The notes under the pieces are model-generated. The model was not told where the DNA came from. It saw nothing but the letters and a program-made list of their open reading frames with translations, and did not search any database. Of a DNA stretch of 34,505 bases, positions 24,953 to 32,101 are shown in pieces. The stretch covers positions 1-34,505 of the forward strand of contig JACWAH010000003.1 in the NCBI GenBank assembly GCA_014874365.1, written 5' to 3'. The DNA comes from Thermoplasmatales archaeon. GTDB taxonomy: Archaea; Thermoplasmatota; Thermoplasmata; Thermoplasmatales; Thermoplasmataceae. The translations under genes were made by a program, and so were the position numbers. Position 1 is the first letter of the stretch, and the number at the start of each line of letters is the position of its first letter.

Positions 24953-25973
24953 TCTTATTCACCAGATCCTTTGCTGCAATCCGCCCATCCATGCCCAATC
25001 CGGCAAGGTCCAGTATGTTCTGGCACATGTCAACAATTCGAATGCCATTAAACATGATGGAAGATTTCATGATATCTCTTTCAGGTACATACACCTTCAA
25101 GCGGCATCCGCCAGCTTCCCTCTCAGAAAAGGACTTAATGACTTCTCTGTCGGATGGATTTGGAAGGTAGATATATGCGGTATCTTCCCTCATTATGGAT
25201 GAACCATATGAAACGGCAGATGAGTGGGCCGTGAAAGCATAATCAATTCCAAGTTTGTTGAGATTGAGCGCAACCTCATTTATACACTGGGTTGCTGTAT
25301 TGAAATTAGTGTTTATTGTTTCCAATTGCAGGCCCTCAAGGGCTCTTTCCCACGAGACCACATTGAAAAGCTTGTCCACGTCTTTGATTCTTAAACCGTA
25401 ATCTGCAGTTATTATTCCAGAGTCTTCAAGTTTATGAATTATGTAGTTTGTCCATCCATATGAAACACCGGTTTTCTTAGAAACAGAAAGGATATTGGAT
25501 GGCTTGCCAGTCAGTATGGAACAGACAACTTTCCATGCCTTTTCTGAAGTGAGTCTTGACGGGCCTGCTTTTAAGTGTTCGAAAGGGGCATTCACCTTGG
25601 ATGCAGTTGCCCTAGATGACAAGTACTGATACAATTTTGGAGGGATAAGTAAGGTCTCTACACCAAGCTTAGTGGCAAGTTCTTGAGTGCTGTACTTCAG
25701 TAACTTTCCAGCACAAACCAATCTTATCTCTTTCGTACCCACCACTTGTTTGTTTATCAAGTGTGAAAGGGCATATATTCTGTATATTGTATCTTCATTG
25801 ATTCTAGACGTGATTTCAACAAGCGTCATAGTGTCTCTGTACTCAATTGCTAAATCTATCAGTAAATCCCTTTCTCCAACAGATATTGGGTACGACCATT
25901 CTATTTTTGCATCGGGTGAAATCCGGAGTTTCTCAAGTAAAAACCGATAGACTTGTTCTAGATCTTCATTCAT
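24942..25973 (-). CDS. AbiEi-like winged-helix regulator/antitoxin
   Basis: 343 residues. An N-terminal domain (1-110) resembles a nuclease-like or restriction-fold module (SVGERDLLIDLAIEYRD then TLVEITSRINEDTIYRIY), the centre (about 150-205) is a winged helix (WKVVCSILTGKPSNILSVSKKTGVSYGWTNYIIHKLEDSGII), and the C-terminal part (about 230-330) resembles the AbiEi C-terminal fold (YAFTAHSSAVSYG then AYIYLP, RLKVYVPERDI, RIVDMCQNILDLAGLG). The family partner of AbiEii toxins represses its own operon; palindromic sites upstream (25988-26061) fit. Assignment rests on architecture and the adjoining nucleotidyltransferase gene. Confidence 0.7.
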   Translation of the reverse strand: MNEDLEQVYRFLLEKLRISPDAKIEWSYPISVGERDLLIDLAIEYRDTMTLVEITSRINEDTIYRIYALSHLINKQVVGTKEIRLVCAGKLLKYSTQELATKLGVETLLIPPKLYQYLSSRATASKVNAPFEHLKAGPSRLTSEKAWKVVCSILTGKPSNILSVSKKTGVSYGWTNYIIHKLEDSGIITADYGLRIKDVDKLFNVVSWERALEGLQLETINTNFNTATQCINEVALNLNKLGIDYAFTAHSSAVSYGSSIMREDTAYIYLPNPSDREVIKSFSEREAGGCRLKVYVPERDIMKSSIMFNGIRIVDMCQNILDLAGLGMDGRIAAKDLVNKSGK

Positions 25974-25987
25974 CCTTGTATCTGTAT

Positions 25988-26061
25988 TCAGTGATACTCC
26001 ATTAATGTATCACTGATAACTATCAGTTAACAGAGATATTTTAAATACTTATCAGTGATAA
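25988..26061 (-). promoter_or_regulatory. Promoter/operator of the AbiE-like module
   Basis: TCAGTGATAC (25988-25997) and GTATCACTGA (26007-26016) are a perfect 10-bp inverted repeat with 9-bp spacer. TATCACTGATAA (26008-26019) is also an exact reverse complement of TTATCAGTGATA (26049-26060). The A/T-rich TATTTTAAATAC (26036-26047) between them serves as TATA box for the minus-strand gene. Three half-sites around the promoter suggest cooperative autorepression by the winged-helix protein. Confidence 0.7.
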
Positions 26062-26082
26062 AAAATCCATAGATAAAAACCT

Positions 26083-26123
26083 GTGGACCGGCCGGGATTT
26101 GATTAAAGTTTTAAGGGAATACT
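26083..26123 (+). repeat. 41-bp island repeat, copy 2
   Basis: Separates the AbiE-like module from the Fic module. Mini-frame V(GTG)-D-R-P-G-F-D-stop. Differs from copy 6 at only a few positions. The remaining 26124-26344 holds no gene; its end carries the Fic promoter (ACTTATATATG near 26309-26319). Confidence 0.9.
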
Positions 26124-26344
26124 ATGGAAAAGGTTGTATTCACCTTTTAACAAACCTTGTTCTAATGCCGGTCTTACAGAGACTTGTCGAGGACATAATC
26201 TGAAATGTTAGTGGAATCATGATAAGTGATTCGGGAATTGTAGCCGGAGGAGTTCCAAAAAAGGAAATTTTGATATGGGATTTATAACTATTTTAGATTA
26301 TACCATACATACTTATATATGAAATATGTACTGTTGTCTAAATA

Positions 26345-27247
26345 ATGGATAGAAACATATTAAACAAACTCAGAGTGAGAATGTTGGACCGAGGCCCAGT
26401 ACGGAATTTGCCAGAAAAGACGCTTCAAGAATCGTTTATATTGAATACCTGGGGAACCAATGCAATAGAGGGCAACACTCTTACTCTGGATGAAGTGACC
26501 AAAGTAATTGAAAGTGGCATGACTGTACCTAATCGACCTGTCAGAGACCTGCAGGAAACTGTTCAGCATCTATCAGCTCTAGCTGAAGTGGTAAGTGGAA
26601 AAATACATGGAGTCAACATGGAGAGTGCACTGGATTTGCATGACATGATATTTCATGGGATCCTTACTGATGCGGGACAGTGGAGAAAAGTAAATGTCAG
26701 AATCTCTGGATCAAGGTATTCTCCTCCAAGAGTGGAGAAGCTCATTTCTCTCCTGCAGGAATGGGGGAAATATTACATGTCATTGGAAATGAATCGCGAG
26801 GATGTTTTTTCTCAAGCCGCTGCAATGCACTTTGGCTTTGAATCCATCCATCCATTTTCAGACGGAAATGGAAGAGTCGGCAGGCTACTGCTGAATATGC
26901 ACTTCCTTAATCACAACTGGCCACTCATTCACATTCTACCTCATGACAGGGACTCCTACCTGTATGCTCTTGAGTCTGCCCATCTTAATGGCCTGGACAA
27001 ATTGACAGATTTTCTGGAAACATGTATGGCAAGATCGCTCATTTTTGTGCTTGACAAGGTAGGATCCGAGGAGGATATGCTGTTAACCCTGGGCGAGGCA
27101 AAGAAAACCTCCGGTACGGATTACTCGACAAAATACCTGGCACTCAGAATCCAGCAGGGGGAACTTCCTGGAATTAGATTAAACAACAGGTGGAAAACCA
27201 GTCAGGCAGCCATAGGCCTTTATAGCGAAATTAAAGGAAGAGAATAA
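26345..27247 (+). CDS. Fic-family AMP-transferase
   Basis: 300 residues. The Fic active site HPFSDGNGRVGR is at 169-180, with the catalytic His and the phosphate-binding GNGR intact. TNAIEG at 38-43 matches the inhibitory motif (S/T)xxxE(G/N), so it is a class II Fic protein with the autoinhibitory helix at its own N-terminus and needs no separate antitoxin. The C-terminal 55 residues (LTLGEAKKTSGTDYSTKYLALRIQ then GIRLNNRW) look like a small helix-turn-helix. Family members transfer AMP from ATP onto target proteins. TATA-like ACTTATATATG about 30 bp upstream. Convergent with a TPR gene in the same module. Confidence 0.93.
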   Translation: MDRNILNKLRVRMLDRGPVRNLPEKTLQESFILNTWGTNAIEGNTLTLDEVTKVIESGMTVPNRPVRDLQETVQHLSALAEVVSGKIHGVNMESALDLHDMIFHGILTDAGQWRKVNVRISGSRYSPPRVEKLISLLQEWGKYYMSLEMNREDVFSQAAAMHFGFESIHPFSDGNGRVGRLLLNMHFLNHNWPLIHILPHDRDSYLYALESAHLNGLDKLTDFLETCMARSLIFVLDKVGSEEDMLLTLGEAKKTSGTDYSTKYLALRIQQGELPGIRLNNRWKTSQAAIGLYSEIKGRE

Positions 27248-27313
27248 TATTCAATCTTGTCTCACTTACTTACTGGAATTTCCAAGATTGAGTGGTAATA
27301 CGATAATCAGACG

Positions 27314-27784
27314 TCAACAAATTTCTTCAACGTACTGTGAGAGTGCCTCCTTATACTCAGACAATAGGCCTTGCTTTACTGACACGATGATACTAAGGGC
27401 GGTCTTGAGCGACTTCTTAAGTTGTTCATACCTGAACAGAACTATGCACAGAAATGCAAGAGCGGCAGGATCTCCGGTTTCCATATTCACTCTGCTCAGT
27501 ATCTCGATGGCACTTTCATTTTCGCCGGTAATACTGAGTGAACTTCCAAGCTGAATTTCAGCTTGAGTTTTCATTTTTCCTGAAAGCCCTAATTTAATAG
27601 CCATTTGATACAGGGGGATCTCCTCATCCTCCTTCTCCATAAAATCCGAAGCATTGGCATATTCAAACAAGAACACAGCATTACCGCGGTAATCTTCAAA
27701 AACTTCCTGGAATTTCCTCAGCAACACTTCCGGGTTGTCCCGGCACTTCCAGGCTTCCTCTATAATCTTATTCAGATCTCCCAT
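27314..27784 (-). CDS. Small tetratricopeptide-repeat protein
   Basis: 156 residues from ATG 27784 (a TTG three codons earlier is possible). It is entirely helical with TPR-like pairs (FLFEYANASDFMEKEDEEIPLYQMAIKLGL; AEIQLGSSLSITGENESAIEILSRV; LAFLCIVLFRYEQLKKSLKTAL). This resembles a stand-alone TPR family found sporadically in bacteria and archaea and is probably a soluble protein-binding factor. It converges on the Fic gene with 66 bp between them, inside the same repeat-bounded module; a functional link to Fic is only positional. Confidence 0.75.
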   Translation of the reverse strand: MGDLNKIIEEAWKCRDNPEVLLRKFQEVFEDYRGNAVFLFEYANASDFMEKEDEEIPLYQMAIKLGLSGKMKTQAEIQLGSSLSITGENESAIEILSRVNMETGDPAALAFLCIVLFRYEQLKKSLKTALSIIVSVKQGLLSEYKEALSQYVEEIC

Positions 27785-27881
27785 CCAACTCAAGTGAGAT
27801 CAGGAAAGAGATGTTTTAAGGTTTTTCAACCCAATCGTGACATTACAACAACAAATAATTGGAATATGGCTATATTGAATT

Positions 27882-27922
27882 ATGAACCGGTCGGGACTTA
27901 GTTGAAGTCTTGAACGAATACC
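27882..27922 (+). repeat. 41-bp island repeat, copy 3
   Basis: The most diverged copy (GAACCGGTCGGGACTTAG...), yet full length without indel. Its mini-frame M-N-R-S-G-L-S ends in TGA rather than TAA, so the stop is kept despite the change. Confidence 0.8.
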
Positions 27923-27981
27923 ATACTGCAATTTTATAGAATTTCATATTTGTATAATGCTTTCTTCATCTAGGATTGATG

Positions 27982-28353
27982 TCAGAGATAACCAGATCCC
28001 ACTCGCTTAACCCCAAGTTTCTCATATATATGATCTGAGCTTATTATCTCGCCTTCACACAGTGACGCGTGGAACGCATCAAACACACCCACACCTTCGT
28101 GATCGATAAGGTGTGCAGCTGCCAGCGCATTTTGTTTACTAGCCCCTCTCAGTTCAGCTATGGACAGGACGCTGGCAATCATGCCTTCGACGGGTATCCC
28201 TTTCCTGACGCTTACCAGCGCAAGTTCTACCAGAGTAAGTATAGACGTGTAGATTGCACCTTTATATTTTTCCAGTGCGTTGATAGCCCAATTGTTCAGC
28301 CTATCATTCGAATTCGAAATTGCGATGAAGAAATCTGTATCAGCGTATGGCAA
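27982..28353 (-). CDS. vapC: VapC-type PIN-domain toxin
   Basis: 123 residues. PIN ribonuclease acidic residues: Asp in YADTDFFIA, Glu in TLVELALVS, Asp in GVFDAFHASL. VapC toxins cleave RNA, often tRNA or rRNA. The start is TTG at 28353, directly after the stop of the AbrB-type antitoxin gene (TAA then TTG). A short C-terminal end (EKLGVKRVGSGYL) follows ISSDHIY, where the fourth acidic residue is expected. Confidence 0.88.
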   Translation of the reverse strand: MPYADTDFFIAISNSNDRLNNWAINALEKYKGAIYTSILTLVELALVSVRKGIPVEGMIASVLSIAELRGASKQNALAAAHLIDHEGVGVFDAFHASLCEGEIISSDHIYEKLGVKRVGSGYL

Positions 28354-28632
28354 TTATCGCATCTCTTTTTGTCTTCTTTTGACCCTTTCTTCAACCTCTT
28401 TGTTTGCCTCGTCCACGGCCAACATTCTCGTATCTTTTGTCATTTGCTTGTTGAGACCGAGTTTTTTGCCCCACTTACGTAACTCAGTCACAGGATCTTT
28501 GGGCTTAGGAATTAGCAGAATCTCTCCGGACAGTTTGACAACATAAAATCTGTCCCCATATAATGTTCTCGACTCTTGACCTATGTTAATTCGTCCCTTT
28601 TCATCCAATTTTGCTTCTTCAATCATTGCCAT
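28354..28632 (-). CDS. vapB: AbrB/SpoVT-type antitoxin
   Basis: About 92 residues from ATG 28632. The frame is open further to 28680 but that segment contains the operator-like repeats, so the internal Met is preferred. N-terminal swapped-hairpin DNA-binding fold: IEEAKLDEKGRINIGQE then GDRFYVVKLSGEILLIPKP. The charged helical tail (NKEVEERVKRRQKEMR) would bind the adjacent PIN toxin. Same-strand, gap-free pairing with the PIN gene makes a classical VapBC operon. Confidence 0.85.
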   Translation of the reverse strand: MAMIEEAKLDEKGRINIGQESRTLYGDRFYVVKLSGEILLIPKPKDPVTELRKWGKKLGLNKQMTKDTRMLAVDEANKEVEERVKRRQKEMR

Positions 28633-28660
28633 TTGATGATACAAAACAGGGTTATTAAAA

Positions 28661-28689
28661 TTGTGGGAATTACTGTACATTTGTGGGAA
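28661..28689 (-). promoter_or_regulatory. Direct-repeat operator of vapBC module 3
   Basis: TTGTGGGAA occurs at 28661-28669 and 28681-28689 (TTCCCACAA on the coding strand), spaced exactly 20 bp, i.e. two helical turns, just upstream of the antitoxin start. Likely bound by the AbrB-type antitoxin. Confidence 0.45.
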
Positions 28690-28798
28690 CAGTTTTTACA
28701 ATATTCCACCACAATACAAAAAGCAAGTGTAAACCTGTGGAGTTGAACCGGATATTAAGACGCAATGCTGATCTGTCATATGTTGCGTGAATCACACA

Positions 28799-28839
28799 AT
28801 GGGCCGGTCGGGATTTGCTTAAAGTCGTGATCGAATACT
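28799..28839 (+). repeat. 41-bp island repeat, copy 4
   Basis: Left half is close to consensus (GGCCGGTCGGGATTTGCTTAA), right half diverged (AAGTCGTGATCGAATACT). Mini-frame M-G-R-S-G-F-A-stop. Separates two VapBC modules that face away from each other. Confidence 0.88.
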
Positions 28840-28906
28840 AAAGATAGGGTGTGACAAAACAATTTTACCAATGGGAGTACCAAGGTTAAAATAACGTTTA
28901 AACATA

Positions 28907-28916
28907 AACATATGTT
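28907..28916 (+). promoter_or_regulatory. Palindrome abutting antitoxin start
   Basis: AACATATGTT is a perfect palindrome ending one base before the ATG at 28917, with TTTAAA (28898-28903, in GTTTAAACAT) just before it. Position suits autoregulation by the antitoxin or control of start-codon access. Confidence 0.4.
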
Positions 28917-29129
28917 ATGCCAAAAACCATCACCATTAAGAAGTCTGTATACGATGAATTAATAGGATTCAAAAAGGAAAACGAAAGCTTCAGTGACCTT
29001 CTTGACAGGCTGGTCAAATCTCAGAGCAAGAATGAACTCCTTTTGTCCTTGAGAGGGAGCGTCGTATTCGAGAATAAGGAGAAACTTCTCAGAGATAATG
29101 AAAAGAAACGGTGGGAGAAGAGGAATTGA
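28917..29129 (+). CDS. vapB: VapB-type antitoxin (archaeal DUF217-like)
   Basis: 70 residues: an N-terminal ribbon-helix-helix-like segment (KTITIKKSVYDELIGFKKENESFSDLLDRL) and a basic-acidic helical tail (LRDNEKKRWEKRN). The KTITIxxxVYxxL opening is typical of archaeal VapB antitoxins. Its stop overlaps the toxin start as TTGA, preceded by GGGAGAAGAGGA. Directly after copy 4 of the 41-bp repeat. Confidence 0.9.
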   Translation: MPKTITIKKSVYDELIGFKKENESFSDLLDRLVKSQSKNELLLSLRGSVVFENKEKLLRDNEKKRWEKRN

Positions 29130-29503
29130 TTCTTCTCGACACAGACGTCATCATAGAGGTGCTGGACAAGAAGTCAGATAAAGGACAGGCACTTATGCTA
29201 AAAATCATCGAAAGTGGAGAGGGATACTGTACTAGCTCAGTGAACATGCACGAGGTGCTTTACGGCATAGATAAGTATTCCAAAGATTCTCACTTGGTAC
29301 TGCAGATTCCTACACTGGGGTACAATAAGAATGACAGTGAACTTTCTGCTGCTCTTGAATTAAATGCCGAAAGAAAAGGAAAATCTGTTCCGAGAATGGA
29401 TGCGATTGTGGCGTCGATCGCAATTAACAATGGATGTTCACTTTACACTTTGGATGAACATTTTGAGGTTTTCATGGATAATGGTCTAAGACTGTTCAGA
29501 TAG
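29126..29503 (+). CDS. vapC: VapC-type PIN-domain toxin
   Basis: About 125 residues from TTG 29126, which overlaps the antitoxin stop and has an AGAAGAGGA ribosome site; a GTG at 29111 is an alternative. All four PIN acidic positions are present: LLDTDVIIEVLD, SVNMHEVLYG, PRMDAIVASIA, LYTLDEHFE. Stop is only 6 bp before repeat copy 5, so the repeat lies at the very end of the transcription unit. Confidence 0.92.
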   Translation: MILLDTDVIIEVLDKKSDKGQALMLKIIESGEGYCTSSVNMHEVLYGIDKYSKDSHLVLQIPTLGYNKNDSELSAALELNAERKGKSVPRMDAIVASIAINNGCSLYTLDEHFEVFMDNGLRLFR

Positions 29504-29509
29504 GATAGA

Positions 29510-29550
29510 GTGGCCCGGTCGGGATTTGCTTAATGTTTTAAGGGAATACC
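29510..29550 (+). repeat. 41-bp island repeat, copy 5
   Basis: Close to consensus. Mini-frame V(GTG)-A-R-S-G-F-A-stop, preceded in frame by an Arg codon (AGA) as in copies 6 and 7. The following 29551-29707 holds no gene. Confidence 0.92.
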
Positions 29551-29707
29551 ATAATAGCGCCTCAATTAAATCCAATAAACTGGTTTCATTGGATTACCCA
29601 TCGAATCTTTCCTATTTGTAGTGGGGCAGTGGACGCAAAATCTTAAGGTATACAAAGCCCTTTCGATGGGCTGTGTACACCTCCTCAGTGCGAAAACGTG
29701 ATTGTCG

Positions 29708-30148
29708 TTATTTTCTATAATTTTCAATAAAATCCTCTGAAGTCAAAACCTCAACGTCGTCATGGTCTTTTAATTCGTTCTTCATCGAAATCAGATCCTT
29801 ATCATAGGTAATGATGAAATCAGCGTTGATGCTTCTACCTATCGCTATAAGGTACCAGTCATTTCCAATCCTGTTAAGCATTTTCTGATCATGTTCCAAG
29901 TTTTTCATAGGGACGTAGCTAAGCCAACCGTCAATATCATCCATGAATTGCCGAAAGTAAACAGGATCAATTTTACTTAGCTTCGGGTCACTCTTGACTA
30001 TCCTTCCAATTTCTCCCATCAGGGCATCGCAGGTGTACGATGCAACCCTGCCATCTCTGATCAGGTTTATCACCATTTTGCTTGCAGTTCCGGCTTTTCT
30101 GCCAAGGATCGCACGGAAAAATACGTTAGAATCAGTTACGACTTTCAT
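29708..30148 (-). CDS. PIN-domain toxin (COG1569-like)
   Basis: 146 residues from ATG 30148 (the frame is open further upstream over the neighbouring gene). PIN features: VTDSNVFFRAIL with the first Asp, CDALMGEIGRIV with Glu, NDWYLIAIGRSINADFIITYDKDLISM with the last Asp pair. The long insert and DKDLI ending resemble the COG1569 group of putative toxins rather than classic VapC. It overlaps the upstream Panacea-like gene by 17 bp, so the two form one operon. Confidence 0.85.
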   Translation of the reverse strand: MKVVTDSNVFFRAILGRKAGTASKMVINLIRDGRVASYTCDALMGEIGRIVKSDPKLSKIDPVYFRQFMDDIDGWLSYVPMKNLEHDQKMLNRIGNDWYLIAIGRSINADFIITYDKDLISMKNELKDHDDVEVLTSEDFIENYRK

Positions 30149-30686
30149 TTGTTGGATGCCTAATTCTGTTGAATGCACTATCCAAATCATCAATTGTAAT
30201 CTCATTTTCGAGTGCAAAAGCGTCAAAGTAGCCGTAAAGATTTTCGAGTATTACAGCAGACTTTACAGTATATTTCTTATATTTCCCATACACATAGTCT
30301 AAGAGTTCCTCCGAAGTCAACCTGTTATACCTTTCTTTGATTCTTGAAAGTGCCATCTTGTGAGGCTGATCCTGACTGTTCCAGAGTGCTTGAGCCTCTT
30401 TGAAGCCGTCTGGGGTAAGGGTATAACCATCCGCATCATTTACACTACCGTATGCCACCAGCTCAATAAGATCGCTGTCCAATTCGCGGGAAAACGGCCC
30501 ATAATAGTGAGGTACGAATTTGTATCCATCCACCTTTGAGAAAATGGTCTCCTTCAGGAGAAGAAACATTTCTTTCTGTATGTGAGTTTTAGATGGTATG
30601 CCCTCATTATCCCGCATGGTGGACCCTCTGGCGTAAATAAGTAATTTGAGCAAACCCAAGTTCTGCATAAGTGTCATTATCACCAA
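30132..30686 (-). CDS. Panacea/SocA/YwgA-like protein paired with PIN toxin
   Basis: 184 residues. The block KTHIQKEMFLLLKETIF, then YKFVPHYYGPFSRELDSDLIELVAYGSV and YTLTPDGFKEA, has the layout of the SocA/Panacea and YwgA groups: helical start with an IQK(xx)hLL motif, a HYYGPFSREL block and a winged-helix-like end. The second half (LSRIKERYNRLTSEELLDYVYGKY) is helical. Panacea domains neutralise diverse toxins, so this is probably the antitoxin for the overlapping PIN gene, replacing VapB; assignment by motif only. Possible starts at Met1, 4 or 7. Confidence 0.6.
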   Translation of the reverse strand: MVIMTLMQNLGLLKLLIYARGSTMRDNEGIPSKTHIQKEMFLLLKETIFSKVDGYKFVPHYYGPFSRELDSDLIELVAYGSVNDADGYTLTPDGFKEAQALWNSQDQPHKMALSRIKERYNRLTSEELLDYVYGKYKKYTVKSAVILENLYGYFDAFALENEITIDDLDSAFNRIRHPTNESRN

Positions 30687-30812
30687 CGTTTATAATTACT
30701 TCTTTATTCTTCCGCTCCTCTGAAGAGGAGATAGGTTAGGTTCTTCCTCAAAGCGGTAAATATATTCTAACACTATTAAAAAAAATATGGTTCACAAATC
30801 TAATTTGGCAGA

Positions 30813-30853
30813 ATGGACCGGCCGGGATTTGATTAATGTTTTAAGGGAATACA
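30813..30853 (+). repeat. 41-bp island repeat, copy 6
   Basis: Differs from copy 8 at only one base of 41 (GGCC versus GGTC). Mini-frame M-D-R-P-G-F-D-stop. Confidence 0.95.
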
Positions 30854-30950
30854 AAAATTCAAATCTATAAGAGACGTAAAATATTTAGGTTGTCGCCACT
30901 TTATGCCAGTTAACCGTTAAATGTTTATGCGGCAATATAATCATTCTTTC

Positions 30951-31187
30951 ATGGTCAAAACCACAATTAACCTGGATAAAGATATATATGCTGAAATAGT
31001 CAAAGAATCCATAGAGAAGTATGGCAGCACCAAGAATATGTCAAAGATCATTAATCAGCGCCTTAGCAAAAGGAAACCGGGAGCAAAGAAAAGGGGCAAT
31101 CGAGTCGTGTTCAAGGTCAGGGGGGACCTCGCACTGTTGGATGTAGACAAAGAGATAAGAAAAGGTTGGGAAGGGAGAAGCAAATGA
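30951..31187 (+). CDS. vapB: VapB-type antitoxin
   Basis: 78 residues from ATG 30951 (the frame extends to 30921). KTTINLDKDIYAEIVKESIEKYGSTKNMSKIINQRL is a ribbon-helix-helix start, followed by a basic middle (SKRKPGAKKRGNR) and a toxin-binding end (LALLDVDKEIRKGWEGRSK). Overlaps the PIN toxin gene by ATGA. An A/T-rich CAATATAATC is about 15-20 bp upstream. Confidence 0.88.
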   Translation: MVKTTINLDKDIYAEIVKESIEKYGSTKNMSKIINQRLSKRKPGAKKRGNRVVFKVRGDLALLDVDKEIRKGWEGRSK

Positions 31188-31591
31188 CTACACTGGTCGA
31201 TACAAACGTTCTGGTTTATGATGCTATCGAGAACTCCCCACATCATGTCCGTGCAAGCGATATTATCGATGGGTCTGAAGACCCGCTAATAAATTCACTT
31301 TCAATTGTTGAACTTGGCTTTGTTCTTCCAAGGTATGGTATTGAAAATGACGGGGTTAGCGCAAAACTTGACGAATTATTGCATAGTGATTATTTCACAG
31401 TTTCATGGATATCTGAAAGGATGCTTGAGGATGTATCTGCATTCATAGTTGAAAACGGCCTCAGTTTCAGGGATTTCAATGACTGGATAATCGCTTTCGA
31501 TGCACATTCAAGAAATGTGCCTCTGGTTACCTTTGATAAAACCTTATCCAAAAAATGCAAACTAGTAGGTATAGATGTAATTGAGGGATAG
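31184..31591 (+). CDS. vapC: VapC-type PIN-domain toxin
   Basis: 135 residues from ATG 31184 in the ATGA overlap. PIN acidic residues: LVDTNVLVYDAIE, SIVELGFVL, FRDFNDWIIAFDAH, LVTFDKTLSKK. HxxA region (SPHHVRASDII) typical of archaeal VapC. Completes the third VapBC pair in the island; sequence differs clearly from the other two, so these are separate acquisitions rather than duplications. Confidence 0.92.
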   Translation: MTTLVDTNVLVYDAIENSPHHVRASDIIDGSEDPLINSLSIVELGFVLPRYGIENDGVSAKLDELLHSDYFTVSWISERMLEDVSAFIVENGLSFRDFNDWIIAFDAHSRNVPLVTFDKTLSKKCKLVGIDVIEG

Positions 31592-31689
31592 TAAACAATG
31601 TTCACCTGCTTTTTTCGGCATTTAAGTTAGTTGCAGTTTCTCCCATTTTAAAGAAAATGGATCTCCTTGTGAAGGGAAATCCGAAAAGA

Positions 31690-31730
31690 ATGGCCCGGCC
31701 CAGATTCGTTTAATGTTTCAAGGGAATTCC
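31690..31730 (+). repeat. 41-bp island repeat, copy 7
   Basis: Diverged in the middle (CGGCCCAGATTCGTTTAA) and at the end, where GAATTCCTGAATTCCTGAATTCC-type tandem 10-mers follow to about 31750. Mini-frame M-A-R-P-R-F-V-stop remains open. Confidence 0.85.
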
Positions 31731-31814
31731 TGAATTCCTGAATTCCTGTCTTTCCATGCAAAGTTGTTAAATATTTTAATGTGCGCAAGAAATTGACAAA
31801 GGTGGTTGGAAACA

Positions 31815-32101
31815 TGTAAAAAGATATTAAATGCAGGAAATGTGGGGAAATATTCAAAAGGCCCAGATGGGGCCTGAAACCTCTAGAATATAAGGCTGGG
31901 ATGAAGATGCCCGGAGGATTGGTTAGCCTTGGGGCAATTATAGCCTGCCCAAAATGTGGCTTTGAAGGATCCGTTAAGGATTACGATCAAGTTTGGATGA
32001 TACTATCTCAAGCTGGAAATATACCAGACTCCTCTGCTCATCTGATGCTCCATCAAGATTGGACGAGATTCTTCAAAATGGACCGGTCGGGATTTGATTA
32101 A
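31815..32101 (+). pseudogene. Zinc-ribbon protein, decayed, reading into repeat copy 8
   Basis: From ATG 31815 the next codon is TAA, after which the frame is open: KDIKCRKCGEIF, then GGLVSLGAIIACPKCGFEGSVKDY, giving two CxxC knuckles of a zinc ribbon of about 95 residues. The stop immediately after the only suitable Met suggests loss of the start region; an internal Met (31901) would remove the first knuckle. The frame ends inside repeat copy 8 (FFKMDRSGFD-stop), so the true C-terminus may have been replaced when the repeat arrived. Confidence 0.5.

Noticed and set aside
31731-31814. Tandem TGAATTCCTG units after copy 7 as a regulatory array
   Set aside because: Only two to three short units; more likely simple-sequence slippage next to the repeat.
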